Shown here piece by piece: positions 11,076 to 24,150 of a stretch of 63,425 nt of DNA. The stretch lies in contig CP043983.1 of the NCBI GenBank assembly GCA_015134395.1, forward strand, positions 1-63,425. The letters are read 5' to 3'. The notes under the pieces were generated by a model that had not been told where the DNA came from, searched no databases, and was given only the letters and a program-made list of their open reading frames with translations. This DNA comes from Candidatus Stammera capleta. GTDB taxonomy: Bacteria; Pseudomonadota; Gammaproteobacteria; Enterobacterales; Enterobacteriaceae. A program made the translations under genes and the position numbers. The first letter of the stretch is position 1. Each line of letters opens with the position of its first letter.

Positions 11076-12965
11076 TTATTTAATAATTAATTTAGAAATT
11101 AATTTATTACTTAAATTTATAAATTCTACAGGATTATCTAAAGAATTAGTTTCAATTAATAATGCTTGATAATATAAATAATTTATTCATTTTTTTAATA
11201 AATTTTTATCTTTTATATTATTAATATATTTAATTAATATATGTTTAATATTTATTTCAAAAATATATTTTATATTTGGAACTTTTTTACCTACAGAAGA
11301 TAATAATTTAGACATTTGAGTACTCATTTCACTAGAAGATGTAGTCAATACAACAGGAAAATTTTCTAATTTATCAGTTAATTTTACATCTTTTATAAAT
11401 TCACCTAAAGTTAATTTTATACTATTAACTAAATTAACAAAAATATTTTTATTTATATCTAAAAATTTAGAATTATTTAAAGTAATTATATTATTAATAC
11501 CTTCATTATTTTTATTAATAGAAAAAAATTTTATTCCTTTAAAATCTAATAAATACATCATCATTCATTCATCTATTCTATTAAACATTAATAATACTTC
11601 AATATTTTTTTTCTTATAAATTTCTAAATGTGGGCTATTTATAGCAGAAATATAATTATCAGATACAATGTAATAAATTTTATCTTGTCCATGATACATA
11701 CGATTAATATATTCTTCTAATGAAACATATTTTTTTTCATTATCATAATAAGTAGAACAAAACCTTAATAATAAAGTAATTTTATAACGATTTAATTCAT
11801 CTTCAGCTAAACCTTCTTTTAATACATTACCAAATTCTTTTCAAAAAATATTATATTTATTTTTATTAATAGATAAATTATTTAAAATTTTTAAAATTCT
11901 ATTTGTAATAGAAATTTTTAATTTATTAATAAAAATATCATCTTGTAATATTTCACGAGAAATATTTAATGATAAAAAATTAACATCTATAATACCTTGA
12001 ATAAATCTTAAATAAAAAGGTATAATTTTCTTAATTCCTTCCATTACAAAAACTCTACAAACATATAATTTTATTCCATTTTTATATTCATCTCTATTTC
12101 ATATATTTCAAGGAGAAATATCAGGTATATATAATAAACTTATATATTCATTTTTTCCTTCAACTTTATTATGAGATCATGCAATAGGATTTCCTAAATT
12201 ATTAGTTAAAGAATAATAAAAATCTTTATATTCTTTTTTAGAAATTTCAAGTTTATTTTTTGTTCATAAAGCTTCAGCTACATTAATTTTTTTTCATAAA
12301 AAATCTTTTTTTTTATTATTAAATAATTTATATTCTATTGGAATATTAATATGATTAGAATACTTAATAATAATATCACATATTTTAGATTCATTTAAAA
12401 ATTCTTTACAAGATTCTTTTATATATAAAATAATATCAGTTCCTATACTATCTTTACTTTTTTTATATACAGTATATTTACCATGTCCATCAGAAATTCA
12501 TAATACAGAATTATTAATATTATTTTCTTTAACAGATCTACTATGAACAATAACTTTATCTGATACCATAAATGAAGAATAAAAACCTACTCCAAATTGA
12601 CCAATAATATCAGAATTTATATTTTTATTACTTATACTATCTAAATTTTTTATAAAATTTTTTGTTCCAGATTTAGCTATAGTTCCTAAATTATCTATAA
12701 TTTCATTTTCTGTCATACCAATACCATTATCACTAATAATTAAAGAATTTTTTTCTGTATAAATTCTAATATGATAATTAGTATCTAAAATAATATCTTT
12801 TTTATTTTTTAATGAAAGATAATAAAATTTTAATTTATTTATAGCATCAGAAGAATTTGATATTAATTCTCTTAAAAAAATTTCTTTATTAGAATAAAGA
12901 GAATTTATCATTAAATTTAATAATTGTTTAATTTCAGATTGAAAAAAATAAGTTTTTTTATTCAT
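11076..12965 (-). CDS. htpG: Hsp90 chaperone HtpG
   Basis: ATP-dependent bacterial Hsp90. 629 aa against 624 in E. coli. The GHKL ATPase domain shows [24 protein letters not shown] and [12 protein letters not shown]. The middle domain contains [20 protein letters not shown] sequence, where [12 protein letters not shown] is visible. Several TGA codons sit at Trp positions. It stands between dnaX and adk; E. coli has ybaB and recR between dnaX and htpG, and both are gone here. Confidence 0.96.
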
Positions 12966-13066
12966 TTATATAATATTCCTAATAAATAATAATTTTAAAT
13001 TTAAATTCCTAAATATTTTACCAAAAAATATTAATATAAACAAATAAAATAAATATATAATATAAA

Positions 13067-14167
13067 CTAATTAAAATTCTTATATATAAAAGCTTTTATA
13101 ATATAAAATTCAAAACTAATTCTTTTATTAAAAGATACAAATATATTATTTCTATTTAATAAAAATAATTTATAATAATAATTAATATCATTTAAACATA
13201 CTAATTTTTTTAATTTATTTAAAATATTTATATATTTTAAATTATAATTTAAAATTTTTATATAATCTGGTAAAATAATTAAAATAAATAAATCATGTAA
13301 TTTATTAATTAAATTAGAAACTAAATTATCATAATTTATATTTCTAATAAAAAATTTATTTAATAAAATAAATATTTTATTATTTTTAACAAATAAATAC
13401 TTTAAAAGTAAAAAAACTCATTTATCATTTATTAAATCTAATAATAAATTTATATCATTTAAAGTAATTACATTATTTCCATTTAACATTAATAATTGAT
13501 CTATTAAAGTTAAAGTATTTCTCATACTTCCATTACTATAATTAAATATAATTTTTAAAATATAAAATTCAATATTAATATTTTCTTTTAAAATAATATA
13601 TTTTAAACGATTTTTTATATCATTAAAAATTAATGATTTAAAATTAAAACATATACATCTAGATAAAACAGTATCAGGTATTTTATTTAATTCAGTAGTT
13701 GCTAAAATAAATTTTACATGTTTAGGTGATTCTTCTAAAGTTTTTAATAAAGCATTAAAACTATATTTAGATAACATATGAACTTCATCTATAATATATA
13801 CTTTATATCTCATAATTATAGGTAAATAATAAATACTATCTAAAACATTACGTGTATCTTCTATTTTAGTACGAGAAGCAGCATCTATTTCAATAACATC
13901 TATTGCTTTACAAATATCAATATTTAAACAATTTAAACATTTACAACAAGGATTTAATGTAATACCTAAAATACAATTTAAACTTTTAGCAAAAATACGA
14001 GCTAAACTTGTTTTACCTATACCTTGTTGTCCATAAAATAAATAAGCATTATGTATTTTATTAAATTTTAAACTATTTTTAATAACTTTTATTATGCCAT
14101 AATTTCCAACAAAATCTTTAAAAGATTTTGGTCTTCATTTTAAAGCTAAATTTAATATATTTTTCAT
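13067..14167 (-). CDS. dnaX: DNA polymerase III subunit tau/gamma, C-terminally short
   Basis: Clamp-loader ATPase. The protein starts MKNILNLALKWRPKSFKDF, has Walker A GQQGIGKTSLA, zinc-binding Cys residues in LNPCCKCLNC, Walker B YIIDEVHMLS, and the Arg finger SRC. It has only 366 aa against 643 (tau) and 431 (gamma) in E. coli. Domains I-III are present, but the DnaB- and alpha-binding domains IV and V are lost, along with the programmed frameshift site. The polymerase would therefore lack tau-mediated coupling to helicase. Start codon followed by the conserved KWRP, with Trp as TGA. Confidence 0.94.
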
Positions 14168-14205
14168 AAAATATTTTTATAAAATTTAATAATAAATAAA
14201 TAAAT

Positions 14206-14229
14206 AATTAATTAATTAATTAATTAATT
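14206..14229. repeat. (AATT)6 microsatellite
   Basis: Six uninterrupted AATT units in the 122-bp gap between the dnaX start and the secA stop. The array is its own reverse complement, so it can form a cruciform. Probably simple-sequence drift. Confidence 0.85.
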
Positions 14230-14289
14230 TAATATTAAATAAAAATATATAAATTAAATATATAATTAATAAATTTATTAATATTAATA

Positions 14290-16785
14290 TTAAATACTAT
14301 ATATTTCTATAATATCTTTTAATTTATCTATACAATTAGGTAATTTAATAAAAATTTTTACCAATTCATAATTAAAATTATTTAACATATTATTAAACAT
14401 TTTAAATGATTCTATTTTATATTCTTGATAAGGATTTTTTTGAGCATAAGCGCAAAGATGTATACCTTCTTTTAAATTATCAATTACATATAAATATTCT
14501 TTTCAAAAAAAATCTAAAGTTTTTAAAACTACACTTTTAAGTAAATTATTAAAAACTTTTCTTTTAAAAATTATTTTTTTTTTATTATAATAAAAAAATA
14601 TCTTTTTAAATATATATTTCTTTATATTAAAATTATATTTATTAAAAATATTTAATGAAATATTTATATTTAAATTATTAAAATATTCTTTAAATAAAAA
14701 TTTATTTTCTAAAAATAATAAATATAAATAATTTATAAATTTTTTAAATATATTTTTTATATCTATAAAAATATTTTTACTATATAAAATTTTATTTCTT
14801 TTAGAATAAATAATTTTTCTTTGATCATTATAAACATTATCATATTCTAAAAGTTGTTTTCTAATATCAAAATTTCTACTTTCAATTTTTTTTTGAGCTC
14901 CTTCTATACATTTAGAAATTCAAGGATGTTCTATACATTGACCATATTTTATTCCTAATTTTCTCATAAAATATATTACATTTTTAGAAGAAAAAATACG
15001 CATTAAAGAATCATCCATAGATATATAAAATCTAGAAGAACCTGGATCACCTTGTCTACCAGATCTACCTCTTAATTGATTATCTAATCTTCTAGATTCA
15101 TGTTTTTCTGTCCCTATAACATGTAAACCACCTAAAGACACAACTAATTTATGATCTTTTTTTCAATTATATATAATTGAATTTATTTTTTTACTATTTT
15201 TTTTTATAAAAAATATATTATTAATAAAATTTCCACCTAAAACTATATCAGTACCTCTACCAGCCATATTAGTTGCTATAGTTACAGATCCAGATCTACC
15301 TGCTTGAGATATTATATTAGCTTCTGACATATGATGTTTAGCATTTAATATATTATGTTTAATACCTATTTCAGATAATTTATTAGATATAAATTCAGAT
15401 TTTTCAATAGATAAAGTACCAACTAAAACAGGTTGTTTTTTATTATATCTAAATTTAATATCTTTTATAATAGCATCAATTTTTTCATTTTCAGTTAAAT
15501 ATACTAAATCATCTAAATCTTTTCTAATCATAGGTTTATTAGTAGGAATTATAATAGTTTCTAAATTATAAATTAAACTAAACTCAGATGATTCTGTAAA
15601 AGCAGTACCAGTCATACCACATATTTTTTCATAAAGTTTAAAATAATTTTGAAAAGTAATAGAAGCTAAAATTTTACTCTCATTTTTAATTTCTACATTT
15701 TCTTTAGCTTCTATAGCTTGATGTAAACCATCAGATCATCTTCTATCAAAAACCATTCTTCCTGTATTTTCATCTATTATAATAATTTTATTATCTTTAA
15801 CTAAATAATCAATATTTTTAATATATAAATAATGAGCTTTCAATAAAGAAATTATATAATGCATAATTTCAATATTTTTAAAAGTATAAAGAAATTCACT
15901 TTTTTTAATTATTTTATATTTAATAAGTAATTTTTCTACATTTATTATTCCACGTTCTGTTAAAAAAACTTGACGAAACTTATAATCTATAACAAAATCA
16001 CCATTACCAATATAATTAAAAGAATCATCTTTATATTGAGGTTTTAAATATAAAATAATTTTATTAATTTTATTATATATTTTACAATTAAACTCTTCAG
16101 AACTAGATATAATTAAAGGTGTTCTAGCTTCATCTATTAATATAGAATCAATTTCATCTAAAATAGCACAATATAATTTTTTACGTTGAACTTTATTATC
16201 AATAGATAAAATCATATTATCACGTAAATAATCAAATCCATATTCATTACTTGTTCCATAAGTTATATCAGATAAATAAGCATATTTTTTTTCTTCTATA
16301 GACATACCAGAAATATTTAAACCTACATTTAAACCAAGAAAATTAAATAATCTACTATTATATTCAGAATCTCTTTTAGCTAAATAATCATTAACTGTTA
16401 TTATATGAACACCATTACCTAATAATGAATATAAATAAGCTGGTAATGTAGAAGTAATAGTTTTACCTTCTCCAGTTTTCATTTCGGCTATACAACCATA
16501 ATATAATGCTAATGCTCCTAATAATTGAACATCAAATAATTTTATTTTAAAAACTCTTTTTATTGCTTCTTTAATATTAGCAAAAATTCTAGGTAATAAA
16601 TTATCAATATTTCTACCAGACAATAATAAATTTTTAAATTTATAAGTATTATTTTTTAATTCTTCATCCTTATAATTTTTAAAAATAGATTCTAAATTAT
16701 TAATTTTATAAACAATATTTTTAAAATCTAAAATTCTTTTATTTTCTTTATTACCAAAAATATATGAAAATAATTTAATAAACAT
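14290..16785 (-). CDS. secA: Preprotein translocase ATPase SecA
   Basis: Motor driving Sec-dependent export, needed for the porin. 831 aa against 901 in E. coli. NBD1 has Walker [14 protein letters not shown] and Walker [21 protein letters not shown]2 has [14 protein letters not shown] and [31 protein letters not shown] lies between them. The helical scaffold and wing regions are present. The C-terminal linker and SecB/zinc-binding CxCxSG tail are missing: the chain ends soon after the two-helix finger region. In-frame TGA codons match conserved Trp. E. coli secA also lies downstream of the dcw cluster. Confidence 0.96.
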
Positions 16786-16976
16786 AATATAATTTAAATC
16801 TGATTAAATAATATAATTTATAAAATTATATTTATATAATTAAATATATATTAATTATAATATATTTTATATAAAAAAACATTAAATAAAATAAAAACAA
16901 AATTTATAATAATAAGTAAATTTATTAAAATAAATTATATTTAAATTATATAATAAATAAATTAATATTATTATTA

Positions 16977-17888
16977 TTAATTTGAATATAATATTTTTTC
17001 AATTAAATTAATATAATTAATACCAGAAAATTTTGCTGCTATAGGTAATAAACTATTTTTAGTCATTCCAGGTATAGTATTTAATTCTAAAAATCAAATA
17101 TTATTATTTTTATCTATAATATAATCTATTCTAATACAACCTTTACAATTTAATATATTTCATATTTTTATAGAAATATTTTTTATTTTAAATTCTATTT
17201 TTTTATCTAATTTATCTATAAAATATTTTTTATTAATATATTTTATATTATAACTAAAATAATTATTTGATAAATTTATTTTAATTGGACATAAAACCTT
17301 TCCATCAACTATACCAACAGTACATTCAGTTCCAAATATATACTTTTCAATTAAAATATTATTAAATTTTTTTATATATTTTAATATATTTTTTTTAAAA
17401 TTATTAATATTATAAATAATATTAATACCTATACTAGAACCACAATAATTAGGTTTTAATAATAAAGGAAAACCTATTTTAGAAAATATATTTTCATAAA
17501 AATTATTTTTATAAATATTTAAATTTTTTTTATTTAATAAAAAATCAGGAATTATATTAATATTATAATTACTTAAAAATATTTTAGTATTATATTTATT
17601 AATACAAAGTGAAGAAGTAAAAACATTACTACCTGTATATGGAATATTTAAATATTCTAATAATCCTTGAATACAACCATCTTCACCTATTCTACCATGT
17701 AAAGAAATAAATACCTTATCTATTTTTTTTTTTAAAAAAAAATTTAAAGAAAAATATTTTATATCTATAGGATATACATTATATCCTAAAATAAATAAAG
17801 TTTTAAATATTTCAAAACTAGATTTTATTGAAATATTTCTTTCATTAGAATAACCACCTAAAAATAAAGCAATATTTTTTATTTTCAT
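16977..17888 (-). CDS. ddlB: D-alanine--D-alanine ligase
   Basis: Makes D-Ala-D-Ala for the murein stem peptide. 303 aa against 306 for DdlB. ATP-grasp features: LGGYSNERNISIKSS near the start, SLHGRIGEDGCIQGLLE, PYTGSNVF, KPNYCGSSIG, and a C-terminal LELNTIPGMTKNSL metal-binding segment. Dcw position after murC identifies it as ddlB rather than ddlA. ftsQ, ftsA, ftsZ and lpxC, which follow in E. coli, are absent; secA comes next. Confidence 0.95.
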
Positions 17889-17902
17889 ATAAATAAATAA
17901 TA

Positions 17903-19363
17903 TTAATTGTTTATATATTTATCAATAAATTTAAATAATATTAAATCAATATATCCAGCCCCCTGAAATAAAACTATACAATTATCATTAATAATATTTA
18001 ATAAATTTGAAATTAAATTTTTTTTTTTATCTATCAAAATACAATTATTATAACCATAAGTATCATACATATTATAAAGTAAATCTTTACTACTTATAAA
18101 ATAATCACTTTTATTTTCATTTGCAGAATAAATATTTAATAATAATAAAATATTAACTTTTGATAAAACATAACTAAATTCATTAAATAATATTTTTGTT
18201 CTACTAAATCTATGAGGTTGAAAAACCATAATTAATTTTCTATTTTTTCAAATATTATATATACTTTTCAAAATATAATTTATTTCTGTTGGATGATGAC
18301 CATAATCAATCATAAATAATATATTATTATATGATTTATTATTATAAAAAAAAGAAAATTCTCCAATAATTTCTGATCTACGACTAACTCCTTTTAAAAA
18401 ATATAAAGATTTTTGTAAATCAAAAAAATCTATATTTCTAAATATAGATAACAAACATATAGATGCAACAGTATTTAATACATTAAATTTACCAAATAAA
18501 TTAATAATTAAATTATAACTATTTAATTTATTTATATTTAAAGTAAAATAACTAATATTATTTTTTTGTACAAAATTACTAATAAAAAATTTTGAATTTT
18601 TATTAAAACCATATGTAATAATATTACATTTAAATATATTATTTTCTAATATTTTATTAACAAAAAAATTATCAATACAAGCAATTAAATATCCATAAAA
18701 AGGAATATTATTTAAAAAATTAATAAAATATTTAATTAAATTATTAATTTTATATGAATAATTATTTAAATGATCATAATCTATATTAGTTAATATTACA
18801 TAAGTTGGTTTTAAATATAAAAAAATACCATCACTTTCATCAATTTCTAATAAAAAATATTTACTATCACTTAAATAAATATAAGAATTTATTGATTTTA
18901 TATTACCACCATTAATACAATTTATTTCTATATTATTATTTAAAAATAAATCAAAAACTAATGATGTAGTAGTAGTTTTACCATGACTACCAATTACTGT
19001 TATAATATGATAAAATTTTAATAATTCAGATATAAACTCTATTCTTTTAAGAACAGGTATACCATAAAATTTAGCAGAAATAATTTCAGAATTAAATAAA
19101 TCAACAGCTGAAGAATATATTACTAAATTAACACCTAATATATTATTTTTAGAATGATTTTTATAAATTTTTATTCCTAAAGATAATAAATATTTAATTC
19201 TAAAATTAAAATAAATATCAGATCCTGTAATATTATATCCAGATAAAAATAAAAATTCTGCTAAAGATGACATTCCAATACCACCAATTCCTATAAAGTG
19301 TATTATAAATTTTTTTTTATTAATATTTAAAAATAAATTATTATTTAACACTATACACCTCAT
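17903..19363 (-). CDS. murC: UDP-N-acetylmuramate--L-alanine ligase
   Basis: Adds L-Ala to UDP-MurNAc, the first amino-acid step of murein precursor synthesis. 486 aa against 491 in E. coli. Motifs: HFIGIGGIGMSSLAEFL, P-loop GSHGKTTTT, LLEIDESDG, LTNIDYDHL, and DYGHHPTE. One TGA (just below 18248) encodes the Trp before KNRKL, equal to the Trp of the E. coli protein. Spaced 8 nt from the murG stop and 14 nt from the ddl start, so probably co-transcribed. Confidence 0.96.
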
Positions 19364-19371
19364 AAATAAAT

Positions 19372-20427
19372 TTATATGTTATATATTTCATCTAAAAATT
19401 TTTTATTAGAATTTTTTATTCTATTTTTATAACCTAAATTAGACATATAAAATAATTTATTTCTATTTAATTTTAATATAATATTACATAATTTTTTTAT
19501 ATTTAAATTTTTTTCTTCTATAATAATTGCAGCACCAATATCATTTAAAAATTTAGCATTAAAATATTGATGATAATCTTTATGTTTATATGGTATAAAT
19601 ATAGCAGCTAAACCAATAGTATTTATTTCACTAACTGTTAATGCACCAGATCTACAAATAACTAAATCAGCTCAATTATACGCTTTACTAATATTAGTAA
19701 TAAAATTTACAAATTTATAATTTTTATTTTTTATATTATTATTATAAACATATTCTTTATGATTATTAAAATTTATAAAACCAACTTGATGAAAAAAAAT
19801 AAATTTTTTATAATTTAATATATTAATTATTTTTAAAATAATATTATTTATAATATTAGATCCTTGACTACCTCCTAAAACTAAAATCCTAATAGGACCA
19901 AAACGATTTAATAATCTTATCTTTGGAGAACTTATTGATAATATTTTTTTTCTTATAGGATTTCCCACAGTACTAATATTTGAACCAAAAGTACCAGGAA
20001 AAGCTTGAATTGTTTTTGTAGCAATATAATATAAAATTTTATTTGATAATCCAGCTATAGAATTTTGTTCATGAATTATTGTAGGAATTCCATATAATCA
20101 TGAAGAAAATATACCATAAAAAGATATATATCCTCCAAAACCTAATACTAAATCTGGTTTTCAAACAATTATTTTTTTTAAAACAATAAAAATATTTTTT
20201 ATAAAAATAAAAAAATTAAAAAAAAAATTATATTTTAATAAAGAAGAAATATTAATATATTCAACATCTATATTTTTTTTTGAAATTAAAATATATTCTA
20301 AATTATTATTATTACTCCCTATTCATTTTACTTTATATTTTTTTTTTAAATAATTAGCTATAACTAATCCAGGAAATATATGCCCACCTGTACCACCAGT
20401 TATAATCATTATACGATTAATCTTCAT
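19372..20427 (-). CDS. murG: Lipid II synthase MurG (GlcNAc transferase)
   Basis: Transfers GlcNAc to lipid I on the cytoplasmic membrane face. 351 aa against 355 in E. coli. Donor and acceptor motifs are visible: ITGGTGGHIFPGL at the N-terminus, LGFGGYISF, HEQNSIAGLSNK, LGGSQGSNIIN, and CRSGALTVSEI. Several TGA codons code Trp. In E. coli ftsW lies between murD and murG; here only 11 nt separate the two genes, so ftsW is missing at this locus. Confidence 0.96.
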
Positions 20428-20438
20428 AATATTATAAA

Positions 20439-21758
20439 CTAAGTATATTTTTTAACTAAATTAATAAATTTATTACCTCTATCAATATAATTATTAAATT
20501 GATCTAAACTGGAACATCCAGGAGATAGTAATACTACATCATTAGGTTTTACATTTTTTAAAATATATAAAAATGAATTATTCATATTATTAAATTTAAA
20601 TGAAATATTAGGAATTAAATTATATAAAATATCTTTATATTTTCCAAAACAACATATAAACAAATTTTTATATAATAATAAATAAGGTTTTAATAACTTA
20701 CTAAAATTAACAGATTTACCATTACCTCCTAATAATAATCATATATTACCCTTAACAAAATTTAAATTACTTAAAGCAGATATAGTACTACCTACATTAG
20801 TAGATTTAGAATCATTTATTCATAAAATATTATTTTTTCTAGAAATAATATTAAATCTATGTGATAAACCTTTAAATTCTACTAAAATTTTTAACAATAT
20901 ATTACGAGATATTTTAAATATATCACAAATACAAATTACAACTAATAAATTTAAATAATTAAAAATACCTTTTAAAAATATATCTTTAACATTTATAATT
21001 TTTTTATTATAACAACTTAAAAAAATATTTCCTTTATAAAAATCAATATAATAATCACCTTTTTTAATTCCAAAAGTAATAATATTTTTTTCAAAAATAT
21101 TATAAGGTAAAGAAAATTTATTACTATAATTTATTATACAATATTCAGAATTATTAAAAATTTTTCATTTACTAAAAACATAATCTTGTATACCATTAGG
21201 ATATCTATCAATATGATCATAAGTTATATTTAAAATACTAGAACATATAGTTTTTAAAGAATAAACATATTCTAATTGAAAACTAGAAAGTTCTAATATA
21301 TATAAATCACTTTTATCTTTTAATAAATCTAATACAGGAATTCCTATATTTCCTCCACATGAAACATTAATGCCATAAGATTTAAAAATTTTAAATAACA
21401 AAGAAACAACAGTACTTTTTCCATTAGTACCTGTAATAGCAATAACAGGTTTAGAAATTTCTCTACAAAAAATTTCTATATCATTAATAATTTCAATATT
21501 TTTATTAATAGCTTTTTTTATAATATAATTATAAGAAGAAATACCAGGACTTATAACTATTAAATCAGAATTTAATATTCAAGAATCATTAAAACTACCA
21601 AAATGATATTTTATACCATTAGGTATATTTTTTATTTTTAAAAATCTTGTATCAATTAATTTAGGATATATATTTAGAGAAATAAAATAATTTATACAAG
21701 ATAAACCAGTTAAACCAGCTCCTAATACAACAATTTTTTTATTATTATAAATAGACAT
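20439..21758 (-). CDS. murD: UDP-MurNAc-L-alanine--D-glutamate ligase
   Basis: Adds D-Glu to the growing stem peptide. 439 aa against 438 in E. coli. Motifs: VVLGAGLTGLSC near the start, P-loop AITGTNGKSTVVSLL, ELSSFQLE, NITYDHIDRY, NDSKSTNVGSTI, and LSPGCSSLDQF. The start ATG overlaps the end of mraY by 14 nt. TGA codons are at Trp positions. Confidence 0.96.
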
Positions 21759-22797
21759 AATTAATTAAAAATATTAATAAAGATAATATAAAAAAAAATA
21801 AAGAAATAAATCAAAAAAATAAAACAATTTTATTTTCCGAATAACCACAAATTTCATAATGATGATGTATCGGGGTCATATAAAATAAACGTTTTCTAAA
21901 AAATTTAAATCATAAAATTTGTAAAATAACAGTTATTGATTCAATTAAAAAAATAAAACCAACTAATAATAAATATCATTCTTTATTTAAAAGAATATAA
22001 ATAGATCCCAATAAAGAACCAATAGATAAAGAACCTGTATCACCTAAAAAAATTTTAGCAGGATGAAAATTAAAAATCAAAAAAGATAATAAAGAACCTA
22101 TCATAATACTATTTATTAAAATTAAATTTTTATAAAAAATTATATTACTAATATATAAATTAGTAAATAAATAATATTTAAAATAAAAAAAAGATACTAT
22201 TAATAAAAATAAAAAATTTAAAATTAAAGGAAAAACAACTAAACCATCTAAACCATCAGTAAAATTTACAGAATTAATACAACCAATTAATAAAAAATAT
22301 CATAATAATAAATAAAAATATTTTATATTAATAAAAAAATTAAATATAAAAAAAAAATAATTATATAAAAAATTATTTTTTATATTAAATAAATATATTA
22401 TATATATAATTATTAAAAAAGATTGTAACAAATATTTATTTATTATAGATAAACCATTTGAATTAAAAACAAAACATTTAATATAATCATCTATAAAACC
22501 TATAATAAAATTAAAAATAAAAAATAAAAATAAAAATAATATACTTTTATTATTAAAATCAATAAAAATAATAGATAATAATAAAAATGGAATTAATATA
22601 ATAATTCCACCCATTGTTGGAATATTTTTTTTTAATAAATGTCTTCTAGGAATAAAAATACGATTATTTTGATAAAATTTATATTTATTTAAAATAAATA
22701 TAAAATAATTACTTATAATAAAAGAAAAAAAAAAAGAAATAAATAATGGAAAATAAATATATTTAATTGTATTTTCATTAAAAAAATAATATAACAT
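21745..22797 (-). CDS. mraY: Phospho-MurNAc-pentapeptide transferase MraY
   Basis: Integral membrane enzyme making lipid I from UDP-MurNAc-pentapeptide and undecaprenyl phosphate. 350 aa against 360 in E. coli, about ten transmembrane segments. Hallmarks: PTMGGIIIL, the Asp-rich [20 protein letters not shown], and MTPIHHHYE. The stop lies inside the murD start region, a 14-nt overlap. Retention means lipid-linked precursor can still be made. Confidence 0.95.
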
Positions 22798-22800
22798 ATA

Positions 22801-24150
22801 TTACCTTAAAAAATTAATAATTTTATTCATATTAAATATATTTGAACCTTTTATTAAAATAGTTAAATATTCATAATTCATTATTATTTTTTTTATATTA
22901 AAAATTAATTTAGAAAAATTATTATAATGTATTCCTATATTACTATATTTACTTATATAATAACTATATTTACCAATACTCAAAACTATATCAATGTTAA
23001 ATAAATTTTTTATTAAAAAACCAAATTTACAATGATAAAAAAAAGACATATTACCTAATTCACACATATCACTAATTACCAAAACTTTATAACCAATACA
23101 TTTATTTAAAAAATATAAACTAAAATATAATGATCTAGGATTAGAATTATATGTATCATCTAAAATAACTTTATTTTTTTTTAAAAAAATTGGATATAAT
23201 CTACCTTTTATAGGTAAACAATTTTCTAAACCAAATTTAATATCTTTTAAATTTAAATTTATAGATAAACATAAACAAGAAGAAATTAAAGCATTTAAAA
23301 TATTATGTATACCTAATAATTTAAAATAAATTTTAATTTTATCATATTTTGTACATAAATAAAAACTACTACCAAAAATATTTAATTTATAATTATTAAT
23401 AAATATTAAAGATTTTTTTTTTTTATAAAATGAAAAAAATAAAATATTTTTATTTCATAAATATTTATTTCAATAAGAAAAATATTGATTTTTATTTATT
23501 ATTGCTATACCTGAATTAGATAAATATTTAAATATTTTTCCTTTATTAATTATAATATTTAATAAATTTTTAAAACCTTTTATATGAGAAAAAGATATAT
23601 TTGTAATACAAGAAATATTAGGTAAAACTATATTTGATAAATAATCTATATCACCAATAGAATTACCACCCAATTCTATTACAGCATATTTATATAATTT
23701 ATATTGTAAATTTAATAAAGTTATAGGAACTCCTATATTATTATTAAAATTTTTATAATTATATAATATATTTCCATGTTGTTTTAAAATATTAGAAGTT
23801 ATTTCTTTAACAGATGTTTTTCCTGTAGATCCAGTTATAGATAACATAATTATAGAACTATTTAATCTTAACCAACGACTTATTTTACCTAATGCTATTT
23901 TAGTATTTTTAACTATTAACTGAGAAATATTAAAATAAATAAATTTTTCAATAAGTAAAGCTAAAGCTCCATTTATAATAGCTTTATAACATAAAAATTC
24001 TATATTATTATTTCATTTTAAAACTACAAATAAAGAATTTATAATATTAATATTTCTAGTATCTACAGATATATTTTTAATATATAAATCTTTACCAAAT
24101 AAAACAGAATTAGTAATACAAGCTATTTCACTTAATTTTAATCATCTCAT
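22801..24150 (-). CDS. murF: UDP-MurNAc-tripeptide--D-alanyl-D-alanine ligase
   Basis: Adds D-Ala-D-Ala to complete the pentapeptide. 449 aa against 452 in E. coli. P-loop SITGSTGKTSVKE, VIELGGNSIGDI, NISFSHIKGF and DDTYNSNPRS are recognisable. The chain begins MRWLKLSEIA, the Trp being TGA. The start overlaps the murE end by 13 nt; mraY starts 3 nt after its stop. Confidence 0.95.

Noticed and set aside
24147..24149. TGA as the murE stop with a classic ATGA overlap to murF
   Set aside because: Since UGA is Trp here, murE continues for WDD and ends at the TAA at 24138.
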